Below are positions 38,091 to 48,300 of a DNA stretch of 64,000 bases, piece after piece (position 1 is the first letter of the stretch; each line of letters opens with the position of its first letter). The translations under genes were made by a program, and so were the position numbers. The notes beneath the pieces are model-generated. The model saw only the letters and a program-made list of their open reading frames with translations. It was not told the DNA's origin and made no database searches. The stretch is from Calditrichota bacterium (GTDB lineage Bacteria; Calditrichota; Calditrichia; Calditrichales; Calditrichaceae): positions 22,886-86,885 of the forward strand of contig JAJRSO010000062.1 of the NCBI GenBank assembly GCA_024278755.1, written 5' to 3'.

Positions 38091-38993
38091 ATGTCGGCGA
38101 CACTTTGGGATTCATTCGAAGATATTATATCGGAAGCGGAAGAGCATTTTTTAAATTTTCGTTTCGATAAGGCCATTCAAGCTTGGGAAAAGTATTATAA
38201 AATTACGGCAAAAACGGAATATAAAAAAAATATTACGCAAATAACCCAAAACTGGAATGAAGAACGCTTTACGAAAATTAATAACTTATCCGGCCTCTAT
38301 TCTATTTTTAACGAACTTCAGACAAAACGCGCTCAAAATGAAATGGAGCGTTATACGTTTGAATTATATAAAAAACTGATTATACGTATTTATAATCAGC
38401 GCTTTCGCAACAACAGCCCTAACGAGGGGTTGGAAGCGGGGATTTTTGATTATCTTAGCGGAAACTTTGAACCTGCAGAAAAAAAATTACGGGCGGTTTT
38501 GGAAAAGGATATTGAAAATATTCAGGCCAGAGCTTTCCTCGGTTTCAATTACCTGGAGCAACACGATCAAAAAAAGGCTGTTTCCTGCTTAAGCGAAAAC
38601 CTGTTTCTGGCTGCCAACAAACTTTCCGAAGACGCGCTCTATCTCTCTCAGTTTAAACTGTTGTTCGGAAAACTGCATTCCGACCGCGGTAACAGAGATG
38701 AGGCTGCCTGGCTGCTGACCTTCGAATCGTGGTATCGCGGTTATCTGGTATTTACCGAAAATCCTCAGTTTTTCCGTATCATGCAACAGAAAGAAAGCAA
38801 TGAACGCATCATACAGGTAAAATATTATTCCCATGAACGGTACCGCCATTTTGTACGCTGCCTGTTCATTGCCGATTATTCCCGCCATTTTCAGTCCAAC
38901 CAACACGGTTTGATCCGTGAACAGGAAAACTATATGCTTAAACTGGACCGCGAACTATTTGCCCGCTACCGTAAAAAACGCCGGGAATTGTGA
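38091..38993 (+). CDS. TPR-like hypothetical protein
   Basis: 300 residues, almost all helical, no signal peptide. Two stretches look like tetratricopeptide units: AEEHFLNFRFDKAIQAWEKYYKI near the start and GIFDYLSGNFEPAEKKLRAVLEKD plus AFLGFNYLEQHDQKKAVSCLSENL in the middle. The C-terminal 100 residues have no known motif. The next gene starts three bases after the stop, so both are likely co-expressed. Function unknown. Confidence 0.72.
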   Translation: MSATLWDSFEDIISEAEEHFLNFRFDKAIQAWEKYYKITAKTEYKKNITQITQNWNEERFTKINNLSGLYSIFNELQTKRAQNEMERYTFELYKKLIIRIYNQRFRNNSPNEGLEAGIFDYLSGNFEPAEKKLRAVLEKDIENIQARAFLGFNYLEQHDQKKAVSCLSENLFLAANKLSEDALYLSQFKLLFGKLHSDRGNRDEAAWLLTFESWYRGYLVFTENPQFFRIMQQKESNERIIQVKYYSHERYRHFVRCLFIADYSRHFQSNQHGLIREQENYMLKLDRELFARYRKKRREL

Positions 38994-38996
38994 ACG

Positions 38997-39662
38997 ATGG
39001 CTTATAAAGGAATTTTATTCGATTTTGACGGCGTGGTTGTTAAAAGTATGGAACAACATTTTGACGCCTGGCAAAAAGCCTTTGCCGAAAAAGGTGTTCA
39101 TATTACCGCCGATGAATTTTTTATTATGGAAGGGCAGGGTATTGATACCATCTCTCGAAAAATAGGCGCCGCACATGGTTTAAATGCCGCCGAAGTGGCC
39201 AAAGTAAAAACGCGCAAAGTAAGCCATTATAACCAGTACATGACCATCGAATTTTACGAATATTTTTTGCCCATGCTAAAATCCCTGCACCAAAAAGGAA
39301 TTAATAAAGGCATCGTCACCGGAGGGACGCGGGATCGGGTTCTGCAAATTGTAGATAAATATTTTAACGATGAATTTTTCTGTATTGTAACGGTGGATGA
39401 TGTACCGCGGGGAAAGCCGTATCCCGATCCGTTTTTAAAAGGCGCCGAACTGCTCGGTTTGGAACCGCACGAATGTATTGTTATCGAAAATGCGCCGCTG
39501 GGCATTCGGGCGGCAAAAGAAGCCGGAATGACCGTTATCGCCATTACGACAACTCTGCCGGCCCGATTTTTGGAGCAGGCCGATTATATCTACCCCGATT
39601 TTCGGGAAATCGAACAGCAACTAAACACATTGCTGTTTCATTCTGAGGCCAATACTTTATAA
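38997..39662 (+). CDS. HAD family hydrolase (beta-phosphoglucomutase-like)
   Basis: 221 residues. Motif I DFDGVVVKS with the nucleophile Asp, motif II TGGTRDR, motif III GKPYPDPFLKGAELLG and motif IV VIENAPLGIRAAKEAG, with a helical cap in between. Subfamily I HAD enzymes act on small sugar phosphates. The last codons run to EANTL. The substrate cannot be told. Confidence 0.9.
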   Translation: MAYKGILFDFDGVVVKSMEQHFDAWQKAFAEKGVHITADEFFIMEGQGIDTISRKIGAAHGLNAAEVAKVKTRKVSHYNQYMTIEFYEYFLPMLKSLHQKGINKGIVTGGTRDRVLQIVDKYFNDEFFCIVTVDDVPRGKPYPDPFLKGAELLGLEPHECIVIENAPLGIRAAKEAGMTVIAITTTLPARFLEQADYIYPDFREIEQQLNTLLFHSEANTL

Positions 39663-39760
39663 GTAAAGTCCAGATAAAAATTCCAAAGCCAATGTTTCGC
39701 TTTATTCAGCGATTAATTCCATAATGCAACGTCCCACTAGCCTATCATATATAGCGGGAT

Positions 39761-39898
39761 ATTCGTTCGCATCGCTTTGCTCGGCGAATGAATGGGGGCG
39801 GCTTACGCCCTGTTCCAATCTGTCGTAAAGCGACAGTTCAGAACATTCGCTAACGTCAATGACTCCTTTCAAAGCCTATCGGCTTCTCTTTCGTCACT
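39761..39898. other. Cluster of four hairpins in a 476-bp non-coding gap
   Basis: In the gap between the convergent HAD and trkH genes four stems follow one another. ATTCGTTCGC/GCGAATGAAT (39761-39793), GGGCG/CGCCC (39796-39810), a perfect CTGTCG-TAAAG-CGACAG (39820-39836), and AAGCC-TATC-GGCTT (39872-39885), the last extendable with bulges to about 39852-39898 (TGAC...GTCA). No T-run follows. The density of stems is unusual for spacer DNA; a structured RNA or a palindromic repeat is possible. The remainder, 39900-40138, is AT-rich and blank. Confidence 0.4.
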
Positions 39899-40138
39899 AA
39901 CTTTAGCCGCCGCCAATAGGTTGATTTTATGTCCGTATATTCAGTAATATATTTATTTAATATACATTTTTATTTTTTTAATTTCCTCATTTTCTATACT
40001 TGGTAATTATAAAATTGGTGCGAAAAAGATATGTAAAATATCGTAAATCGTTATTCGTTAGTTTTCTATCGTAATCAAAAAAAAAGTCAGCTTACGAGTA
40101 ACAATCTGTGATTTCAAATTATTTTGGGAAGAAGCAAA

Positions 40139-41584
40139 CTACTTTTTCCAGAAAGCGGGAGAAAATAAAATCAATACGGTATACAGTTCGAGACGCCCGG
40201 CCAGCATCAGAAAAGACAAAAACCATTTGCCCGCATCCGGAATAAGGGCGTAATTATCGGTGGGACCCACTGCGCCTAAGCCGGGGCCGATATTGCTGAT
40301 AGTAGCGGCCACGCTTCCTGCGGCGCTGATTAAATCCAACCCCAGGGCGCTCATTACCAGAACGCCAACAACCGTTAAAGCCATATAAAAAAGAAAGAAG
40401 CCGCTGATGTTGGTAACGATCTCGCGGGGGACGGCCAGATTACCGATGCGCACCGGCAGAACCGCCTGCGGATGAATGAGGCGTTTAAGCTCATTCAGAC
40501 CGAATTTAATAAGTATGATAATACGGATGACCTTGATTCCGCCTCCGGTTGAACCGGCGCTCCCTCCCACGAACATGAGTAAAAATAAAATAAGCTGCGA
40601 AAAAGTGGACCATCGTTCGTAATCGGCCGTACCATATCCGGTGGTGGTGATGATGGAAACCACCTGAAAAACAGAATCCCGCGCGGCTTTGGCAAGGCTC
40701 AAATCACTGTGCCGAAACACTTCCACACCGACAAGCAAAGAGGCGACGCCGATAATGCCGATAAAAACCAGCGCTTCACGATCATGCCAGTACGAAAAGA
40801 ACTTGCCGCGTAAAACCCGGTAATGCAGGGCGAAATTGGTTCCGGCAATGATCATAAAAACAATAATGATGATATCAATAGGCGCGCTGTTGTAATGGCC
40901 GATACTGGTGTTTTTTGTGGAGAATCCGCCGGTGGCCATGGTGCCGAAAGTATGGCAGACAGCGTCGAACCAGTTCATGCCGGCCAGTTTAAGCAGAATG
41001 GTTTCTACGACGGTAATTAATACGTAAACACCCCAAAGTAATTCAGCGGTATGCTTAATACGCGGCGTCAGTTTATCGGGTGTGGGGCCCGGCACCTCGG
41101 CCTTAAACAACTGCATTCCGCCTACCCCGAGCAGGGGGAGAATGGCCAGGGAAAGCAGAATAATGCCCATGCCGCCCAGCCAGTGGGTCAGGGATCGCCA
41201 AAAGAGTAGGCCGTGGGGCAGGCCTTCGATATTGGTTAAAATAGATGCGCCCGTGGTGGTGAAGCCGGACATGGTTTCGAAGAAAGCATCGGTATACGAA
41301 GGAATAAAACCGGACATGGTAAAAGGAAGCGCGCCTAACAGGGCAAACAGAATCCAGCCGAACGTGACCACAAGAAAACCATCCCGCGCCCGGATTTCCT
41401 GACTCTTACGGGTAATGAGAAAGCCGACGCTTCCCACAAAAAAAGTGATGCCGGCAGTGTATAAAAAAGAATGAAGACTGCTGTCGGCGTAAAAATAAGA
41501 TACGGCGGCCGGAATCAATAGGGCGCCCGCTAAAAAAAGCAGCAAGGCCGATAAAATATTAATAATGGCGCGATAATTAAGCAT
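40139..41584 (-). CDS. trkH: Trk-type potassium uptake protein, membrane subunit
   Basis: 481 residues with the four repeated membrane-pore-membrane units of the TrkH/KtrB superfamily. Selectivity-loop glycine segments are visible: SGFTTTGASIL, GTMATGGFSTKN, TTTGYGTADY and SNIGPGLGAVGPT. It moves K+ across the inner membrane under control of TrkA, encoded one base upstream in the transcript. Confidence 0.96.
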   Translation of the reverse strand: MLNYRAIINILSALLLFLAGALLIPAAVSYFYADSSLHSFLYTAGITFFVGSVGFLITRKSQEIRARDGFLVVTFGWILFALLGALPFTMSGFIPSYTDAFFETMSGFTTTGASILTNIEGLPHGLLFWRSLTHWLGGMGIILLSLAILPLLGVGGMQLFKAEVPGPTPDKLTPRIKHTAELLWGVYVLITVVETILLKLAGMNWFDAVCHTFGTMATGGFSTKNTSIGHYNSAPIDIIIIVFMIIAGTNFALHYRVLRGKFFSYWHDREALVFIGIIGVASLLVGVEVFRHSDLSLAKAARDSVFQVVSIITTTGYGTADYERWSTFSQLILFLLMFVGGSAGSTGGGIKVIRIIILIKFGLNELKRLIHPQAVLPVRIGNLAVPREIVTNISGFFLFYMALTVVGVLVMSALGLDLISAAGSVAATISNIGPGLGAVGPTDNYALIPDAGKWFLSFLMLAGRLELYTVLILFSPAFWKK

Positions 41585-41585
41585 A

Positions 41586-42941
41586 TTAGTTAAAGAATTT
41601 TTCTACTTCGTGGATAGCGGAAGGCAGCGCGAACAGTACCACTTTGTCGCCTGCTTCTATTTGTGAATCTCCCATCGGGATAAAAACTTCGTCTCCGCGC
41701 ATGACCGCGCCGAGAATAGCATTCTTCGGAAAATGAAGTTTGCGCAGCGGCTGTCGCGTAATTTTAGAACCTGCATTGGGGATCATTTCGATGGCCTCGG
41801 CCGAGATTCCGGGAATGGAGGCCACACTGACCACCTGCCAGCGGCGGATAAATTTAAGAATGCTGTTCACCGTAAGCAATTGCTTGGAAATATAGGCGTC
41901 GATTCCAATGGTGGGAATAATGGCCGTGTAATCCGGTTTATTGATTAGCGAGATAATTTTAGGCACTTCGAGATGTTTGGCCATCAGGCAGGAAATGATA
42001 TTGGTCTCGTCATCACCGGTTACCGCGATGAAAGCGTCCATGTCGATGATGCCTTCGAGCGCCAATAGGTTGATATCCCGGCCGTCGCCTTTTATAACCA
42101 GCGTTTTGTGCAACCGCTCGGCGAGGTCGGCCGATTTTTCCGCCTGGGATTCAATGATTTTTACGTTATACTGATTTTCCAGCTCCCTGGCCACCAGATA
42201 GCCGGTTTGCCCGCCTCCCAAAATCATTACGTTTTCAATCTTCGTATTCTCTTTGCCCACGGATTTAATCAAATCAGGAATTTTATCCTTTGGCAAAATA
42301 ACAAAAATACGGTCGTTGGCCAGATACACGTCATCGCCGCGCGGGATTTTTGTGTAATCCTTGCGTTGCAGGGCGATGGTTCGGAACGGGAAATTTTTAT
42401 ATTCTTTGCCCAGTTCAATCAGTGTTTTGTTTAAGAAGGGCGTGTGTTTATCCAGTTGGATACCCACCAGAGCAATGCGACCGCCGGCAAATTCGATGAT
42501 ATCTGTGGCGGCGCTTTGACGCAAAAGGGAAACCGCGCCTTTGGCAATTTCCGATTCGGGATGAATGATCAGATCGATGCCGAATTTTTGGGCGTTTATT
42601 GGGGCATCGTCATGCAGGTATTCTTTATTTTTTACGCGGGCGATGGTTTTTGGCACATTGTATTGTTTGGCCATAATGGCGCAGAGCATATTCACTTCGT
42701 CCACACTGGTTACGGCGGCGACCATATCGGCATGCCCGATGCCGGCCCTTTCTAATAATTTATAGCTGCTACCGTCTCCGTACATCACTTGTGCGTCCAG
42801 ATTTTCGGCGGCGTGCTGAAATTTTTCGGCGTCCTTTTCGATAAGCACAATATCATGCTGTTCGTAGGACAGCATTTTTGCCAGCGTAAAACCGATATCC
42901 CCGGCGCCGATTATAATGATATGCATATTGGATCGTTTCAA
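41586..42941 (-). CDS. trkA: Trk system potassium uptake protein TrkA
   Basis: 451 residues with two RCK modules, each with an NAD-binding RCK_N (IIIIGAGDIGFTLAKML; ENVMILGGGQTGYLVAREL) and an RCK_C domain (about 140-225 and 370-451). It gates TrkH by nucleotide binding. The TTG at 42941 has AGGA at a fitting distance; the ATG five codons on (42926) is the alternative. Spacing to ltaE is 4 bp and to trkH 1 bp, so all three share a transcript. Confidence 0.95.
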   Translation of the reverse strand: MKRSNMHIIIIGAGDIGFTLAKMLSYEQHDIVLIEKDAEKFQHAAENLDAQVMYGDGSSYKLLERAGIGHADMVAAVTSVDEVNMLCAIMAKQYNVPKTIARVKNKEYLHDDAPINAQKFGIDLIIHPESEIAKGAVSLLRQSAATDIIEFAGGRIALVGIQLDKHTPFLNKTLIELGKEYKNFPFRTIALQRKDYTKIPRGDDVYLANDRIFVILPKDKIPDLIKSVGKENTKIENVMILGGGQTGYLVARELENQYNVKIIESQAEKSADLAERLHKTLVIKGDGRDINLLALEGIIDMDAFIAVTGDDETNIISCLMAKHLEVPKIISLINKPDYTAIIPTIGIDAYISKQLLTVNSILKFIRRWQVVSVASIPGISAEAIEMIPNAGSKITRQPLRKLHFPKNAILGAVMRGDEVFIPMGDSQIEAGDKVVLFALPSAIHEVEKFFN

Positions 42942-42945
42942 ATAA

Positions 42946-43980
42946 TTATCCTGTCTGAAGTTTTTTCATCACTTCAATGGTTTTATCGATATCATTATCC
43001 GTAATGTGAAGATGTGCTACCGCACGGATACGGGTTGGCGAAAAAGCAATCATTTTTACCCCATGTTCGGCCAGCGCTTCCACTATCTCCGGCGCCTTTT
43101 TGCGACACAAACTGGTATCCACAATGAGAATATTGGTCTGGACGGTTTGCATATTAACCACGAATCCCGGTAGCTGGTTCAGGGCGTCGGCCAATACTTT
43201 TATACGCCGGTGATCTTCGGCCAGACGCTCAAAATTATGTTCGATGGCGTACAGGGCGCCTGCGGCCAGAATTCCGGCCTGGCGCATTCCGCCGCCGTAC
43301 ATCTTGCGGTAGTAGTGAACCGTATCAATAAATTTTTTCGATCCGCAAACCACGGAACCGACCGGCGCTCCCAAACCTTTCGAAAAGCACATAGAAACAG
43401 AATCGAATGGCGCGGCAAATTCTTTAATGGAAGTGCCGGATGCAATGGATGCATTCCACAAACGGGCGCCGTCCAGGTGCATTTTTAAACGGTTCTTACG
43501 GGCAATTCGGCGGATTTTTTTAATCTCCTTTAACGGATAAACCGTGCCGCCCCAGCGGTTATTGGTATTTTCCAGAGAAATCAACCGGGTTTGCGCAAAA
43601 TGGTGGTCGCCAGGCCGGATGGCCGCTTCAACCATTTCCGGCTCTAAAATTCCAAAACGTCCGTCAAGCGGATGCAACTGCACACCGGCCAGCGCCGCGG
43701 GGGCGCCCGCTTCGTAATTAAAAATATGGGCCCGTGCCTCACAGATGACTTCGTCCCCGGGTTGCGTATGCGCCCGGATGGCCGTTTGATTGGCTTGGGT
43801 GCCGCTGGCCGTAAAAAGCGCGGCTTCTTTGCCGGTTAGCTCAGCCATTTTATTTTGAAGTTCATTGATGGTCGGATCTTCGCCGAACACATCATCGCCA
43901 ACGGGAGCTGCGGCCATAACCGCCCGCATTTCATCGCCGGGCCGGGTGACAGTGTCGCTGCGTAAATCGACAATCTGCAT
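42946..43980 (-). CDS. ltaE: Low-specificity L-threonine aldolase
   Basis: 344 residues. PLP fold type I beta-eliminating lyase: DLRSDTVTRPGDEMRAVM at the start, GEDPTINELQ, HLDGARLWNA with the cofactor Asp, and the PLP lysine in MCFSKGLGAPVGSVV. It splits threonine into glycine and acetaldehyde. It heads the ltaE-trkA-trkH unit, with a good ribosome site (GAAGGAAAA). The product glycine could feed the H-protein pathway, but no direct link is seen. Confidence 0.95.
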   Translation of the reverse strand: MQIVDLRSDTVTRPGDEMRAVMAAAPVGDDVFGEDPTINELQNKMAELTGKEAALFTASGTQANQTAIRAHTQPGDEVICEARAHIFNYEAGAPAALAGVQLHPLDGRFGILEPEMVEAAIRPGDHHFAQTRLISLENTNNRWGGTVYPLKEIKKIRRIARKNRLKMHLDGARLWNASIASGTSIKEFAAPFDSVSMCFSKGLGAPVGSVVCGSKKFIDTVHYYRKMYGGGMRQAGILAAGALYAIEHNFERLAEDHRRIKVLADALNQLPGFVVNMQTVQTNILIVDTSLCRKKAPEIVEALAEHGVKMIAFSPTRIRAVAHLHITDNDIDKTIEVMKKLQTG

Positions 43981-44186
43981 ATTGTTTTCCTTCTACTGTT
44001 TAAGGTTTCATCAAATTAAAGATACAGGAGGTAAGACGCAAGATATATGAGAAAAGACGCAAAATGGCAGATGTTAGAAGTAAGACAAAAAATAAAAGGC
44101 AAAAAGGGGAAAGGATGAAAAGCGAAGGTATTTGCTGCGAATTTCTGTTCTTGTTATTACGCGGGCAATTATGTAAAATTAAAGAT

Positions 44187-45325
44187 ATGAATACAGAATC
44201 CAATGCAAAAGATTATCAGCGTATTAAACTCGGATTGAGTCTGACCGAAACGGTGCTTTCTTTTCTATTGCTGGCGGGTTTTGTTTTTACGGGATATTCC
44301 GCAAAGCTACGGGATTTGGCCGCGCAGATACATGCCAACGCATTCGTGCAACTGATTGTATTTGTTGTAATACTTGGCGCCGGTTTTCTAATTCTTTTTT
44401 CCCCCTTTAGTATTGTAAGCGGCTTTTGGCTGGAACACCGGTTTAATCTTTCCAATCAGCGTTTTTGCGCCTGGCTCTGGGAACAGGCAAAGCGGCTTTT
44501 TCTCGCTTTTGTTTTACTGATTCCACTGCTGCTGTTGGCCTATTATTTTTTGCGATCGTTTCCTCAAAGCTGGTGGTTTTGGACCGCCGTGGCGCTGTTC
44601 GTTTTCAGCGTTCTGATCGGCAAAATAGCCCCCACGGTAATTTTTCCGTTTTTTTATAAATTTGAGCCCATTTCGGACGATACTCTTTTAGAACGGATGA
44701 AACGATTGGCGCAGAAGGGAAACTTTTTATTGACGGGCGTGTACCGGTTTAATATGAGTAAAACGACAAAAAGGCCAATGCCGCTTTTACGGGTTTGGGG
44801 AAATCCCGCCGCATTATTTTAGGCGACACGCTGCTCGATGAATTTACAACGGACGAAATTGAAGCGGTTTTTGCACACGAAGTGGGACATTTTGTTCACG
44901 GCCATCTTACAAAAGGCATTATCCGGAGTACCGTACTGAGTTTTGTCAGTCTTTTCTTAGCGGCGCAATTATATACAGCGCTATTGTCGGAAATGGGTTT
45001 TTACGGCGTCTCGGATTTGGCGGCGCTTCCGCTGCTCTCCCTCATTTTCAGTCTGTTTGCTCTGATTACCGTTCCTCTGGAAAATAATATTTCCCGCAGA
45101 TACGAGCGTCAGGCAGATAACTATGCCTTGCAAAATTCGATGCAGGCGCGGGCCTTTATTTCGGCCATGCAAAAACTGAGCGCCATGAATCTTTCGGACA
45201 AGGAACCGCATCCGTGGGTGGAATTTTTATTTCACAGCCATCCATCCATAAAGAGCAGGATAGAGGCGGCAAAAAAATGGATTGCGGAAAGCGGAGGTCC
45301 GGAGGGCGCATCTGAACACAGATAG
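44187..45325 (+). pseudogene. M48 family membrane metalloprotease, frameshifted
   Basis: The first frame from ATG 44187 gives several membrane segments and then VYRFNMSKTTK, after which it goes wrong (ends at 44822). The +1 frame continues with KANAAFTGLGKSRRIILGDTL and carries the zinc site FAHEVGHFVHGH (HExxH, two His) to 45325. Adding one A to the five A near 44771-44775 restores about 379 residues of a Ste24/CAAX-protease-like enzyme. Such enzymes act in the inner membrane on misfolded or lipid-modified proteins. Single-base indel at a homopolymer: sequence error or real lesion. Confidence 0.88.
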
Positions 45326-45342
45326 AAAAAAGCAGATGATCG

Positions 45343-48300
45343 ATGTTAAAGAAAATCACTAAAATACTTGGCTGGATTTTTCTGACCGTTATCTTTCTGA
45401 TCGGCGCAGTAATAGTTCTGAACTGGAAAACCGATCTCATCGAACGGGGGATTGAAGATTATATTACCAATGCCCTTAACAATTCGGGCGAAATTCACTA
45501 TTCTTCTTTAAAAGGAAGTCTGCTGAATCATGTTATTATCAAAGATTTGCAGGTAAAGCTACCGGGACAGGCCGAGGTGAAGGCCGAACACATCGAACTG
45601 CGCTATAATCCCTTCTCCCTGATTTATGGCCGGATTCGGATTTCCGAAGCGCTAATCAATAAAATCGAGATTACCCTTTTAAGTGATTCCGTGGAAACAG
45701 CCGTTGCCGAAAGCGTTCCGGCAGCTTTCCCCGATATCGATTCGTTGTTAAATGAGATTCAGAAGATACAGCCCACGGCTGTTCTGCTGGACCTGCTGCC
45801 CCCAATGAACATCACGGATATTAAACTGTTCGCCGGTCAGATTCACAATACAAATCCGGAATTCAGCCTGCAAAATGTGGAACTGGAAATCGAAAAAATC
45901 AATGTGGCTAAAAGCAGTTTTAATATACAAATTCATAAAATATCCGGCGCCTGGCCGGAACGTGATTTCTATTTACGTTCGCTCTCGCTGCAAATAAAGG
46001 GCGACCGCGATCATCTTGCCCTGAACCATTTTAATCTGCACACCGATGCTTCCCGTGTGAGTTTAAGCGCTTTCTACCGCATGCGGGACGGCGCCGATAT
46101 CAATATTAATTTATATGAATTTACCCTGAACTTTTCGGACCTGTATAAACTCATCCGGGATGAAAAACTAAAAGACGGATTTTTATCCGGGACATTTATG
46201 CTCAGCGGCGTACCGCGTCGTTTTGAATCGCAGTGCCGTTTAACCGGTCGCTGGCAAAAGCATGTCCTCGATTCGCTGGAATGGGCTTTAGCCTATAATA
46301 CGGGGAAATTTAAATTACAAAAACTGAATGTGCAGAGCGGTAGGTCGGCCTTAAATTTAAGCGGTAGCGGTTATCAGTTTCGCGGCGGAACGGGCGCGCT
46401 GACCTTTACACATATCAATCTTCATGATCTGGATACAACGCTGGTAAAAAGCGATCTGAACGGAGCGCTTCGTTTTGATGTACAAAATTTAAACCTGCTG
46501 CGCGCGCAGGGTAGCGGTCGTTTGGAAATGAACGCGTCAAAAATCGATGTGTTGCCCATCGATTCGCTACGTTTTGCGCTGCAGGCCGAGCGCGGAAATT
46601 TTAAAATTAACGATCCCTCCTATATCCAGTTTGCCGACAGCGCGCGTTTTAATCTCGAAGGAACCGTAAGCCGCAAGCTGAAGACGGACCTCATCTTGTC
46701 TGCCTTTGATAACCAGTTGGGAAAGCTGGTCTTCTTTTTTGGCGTGGACTCCCTTTATGCGCCGTTTGACGGACAAATTCGTTTAAGCGGCCGCCTGAAA
46801 GATCCGGCTGTTTCGGCCGTCTTATCCATTCCGAAACTGCGCTGGCAGGATATGGCCTTTGATACGATTTCAATGAATCTGTATACGGAAAAGCTGTTTT
46901 CACGGCGAAAAGGCGAAGCGCATTTTGAAATACAAAAAGGCAGGGTCGGTAGCATTCCGCTAAGCGGCATAAAAATTAACAGCGCAATCGACGGTGATCG
47001 TATTCTTGTGCATGAGGCGATCGTTAGCAGCGGAAAAAACTATTTTGACGCCGCCCTGCAATTTGAATATGATTCCCTGGAATCGGTTTTGGAAATTTCC
47101 CGCGCCGAAATGGTGTATGACGGGTATCGTCTGCAAAATGACGGACCCTTGCGTTTTTCGATGGATGCCGCGGATATCACCATCGACCGCTTCTTTTTAA
47201 AAGGGCCTGCCGGCTCTTCGCTGGAATTGGGCGGCTTTTGGGATTTAAAAGCGGCCGATTTGCAGGCCTATCTGACGCTACATAAAATGGAATTAAAACC
47301 GTTCGAACAGTTCTGGCAGAAAAAATTCCGGCTCAGCGGTTCCGTGGCCGGTTTTATCGAGGTTTTAACCCCGCTGCACGATCCGGAACTTGATGTGGAA
47401 TTTTCGGCAGACAGTCTGATGATTAATGGCGTCGCTCTGGGACAGGCCTCCGGCGATCTTGCCTTTGCGGACAGCAGCGTCATGGTACGCGCGCTCCGTT
47501 TTAGCAAAGGCATTTCATCGTTTAACGCCGAAGGCGGACTGGCCGTAAAAATCGGTCGTCTTGCCCAAACTGAAGGATTGCTTCCCGATGAGACGGAGGC
47601 CAATCTGATACTGAACTGGCAGAATATCCGCCTGCAGGACTATGCCCCGCTACTGGGCCTGAAAAAGCGCATTAAAGGCACTACTTCGGGAATGATTAAT
47701 ACCAGCGGCACTGCCGGACATCCACAAATGAACCAGTATTTAAGTCTCAGGGAGTTTGAATACGACCGCTTTCGGCTGGATTCGCTGAATATGTACAGCC
47801 AGTACAACGACGGCTATTTTCTGCTGGACAGTCTCTCCGGAATTCTGAATAATACCTCGTTCGATATGCGCGGCTGGCTGCAATACCCGTTGAATCTGGC
47901 TCGGCTCGATACCGCCATAATGGATAAACCGTTTCAACTGGCTCTGCGCAGCGCCGACAATGAGATTACATTTATTTCGGAACTGGATGACCAGATTGAA
48001 CGTATTTCCGGCGATTACGAAATGGAATTTATTTTCGGCGGAACGGCGGCGGCGCCCGCGTTGAAAAGCGGGTTTGTACACATGGAAGACGGTGAAGTGC
48101 TGCTTTCCCGCATCCGCGATCCGCTGCGCAAGGTAAGGGTAGACGCCGAAATCGAAAACTCGGTTTTTACGCTGAATCGTTTTTCCGGACGCTCTGTTCA
48201 GGAAAAAGATTTTTTGGAAAAAGGCTGGTCGATGCTTAAAAAGCTGATTCCGGGATCCCGAACAAACCGTAAAGAAGGTCAGCTTATCGTCACCGGAACA

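Noticed and set aside
39852..39898. Integron attC site
   Set aside because: The long bulged stem and CTAAC words recall attC, but the paired GTTRRRY/RYYYAAC ends are not in the right order and no integrase or cassette is near.
44064..44186. N-terminal extension of the M48 protease
   Set aside because: Purine-rich, Lys/Arg-rich stretch with repeats and no ribosome site; the ATG at 44187 starts the recognisable protein.
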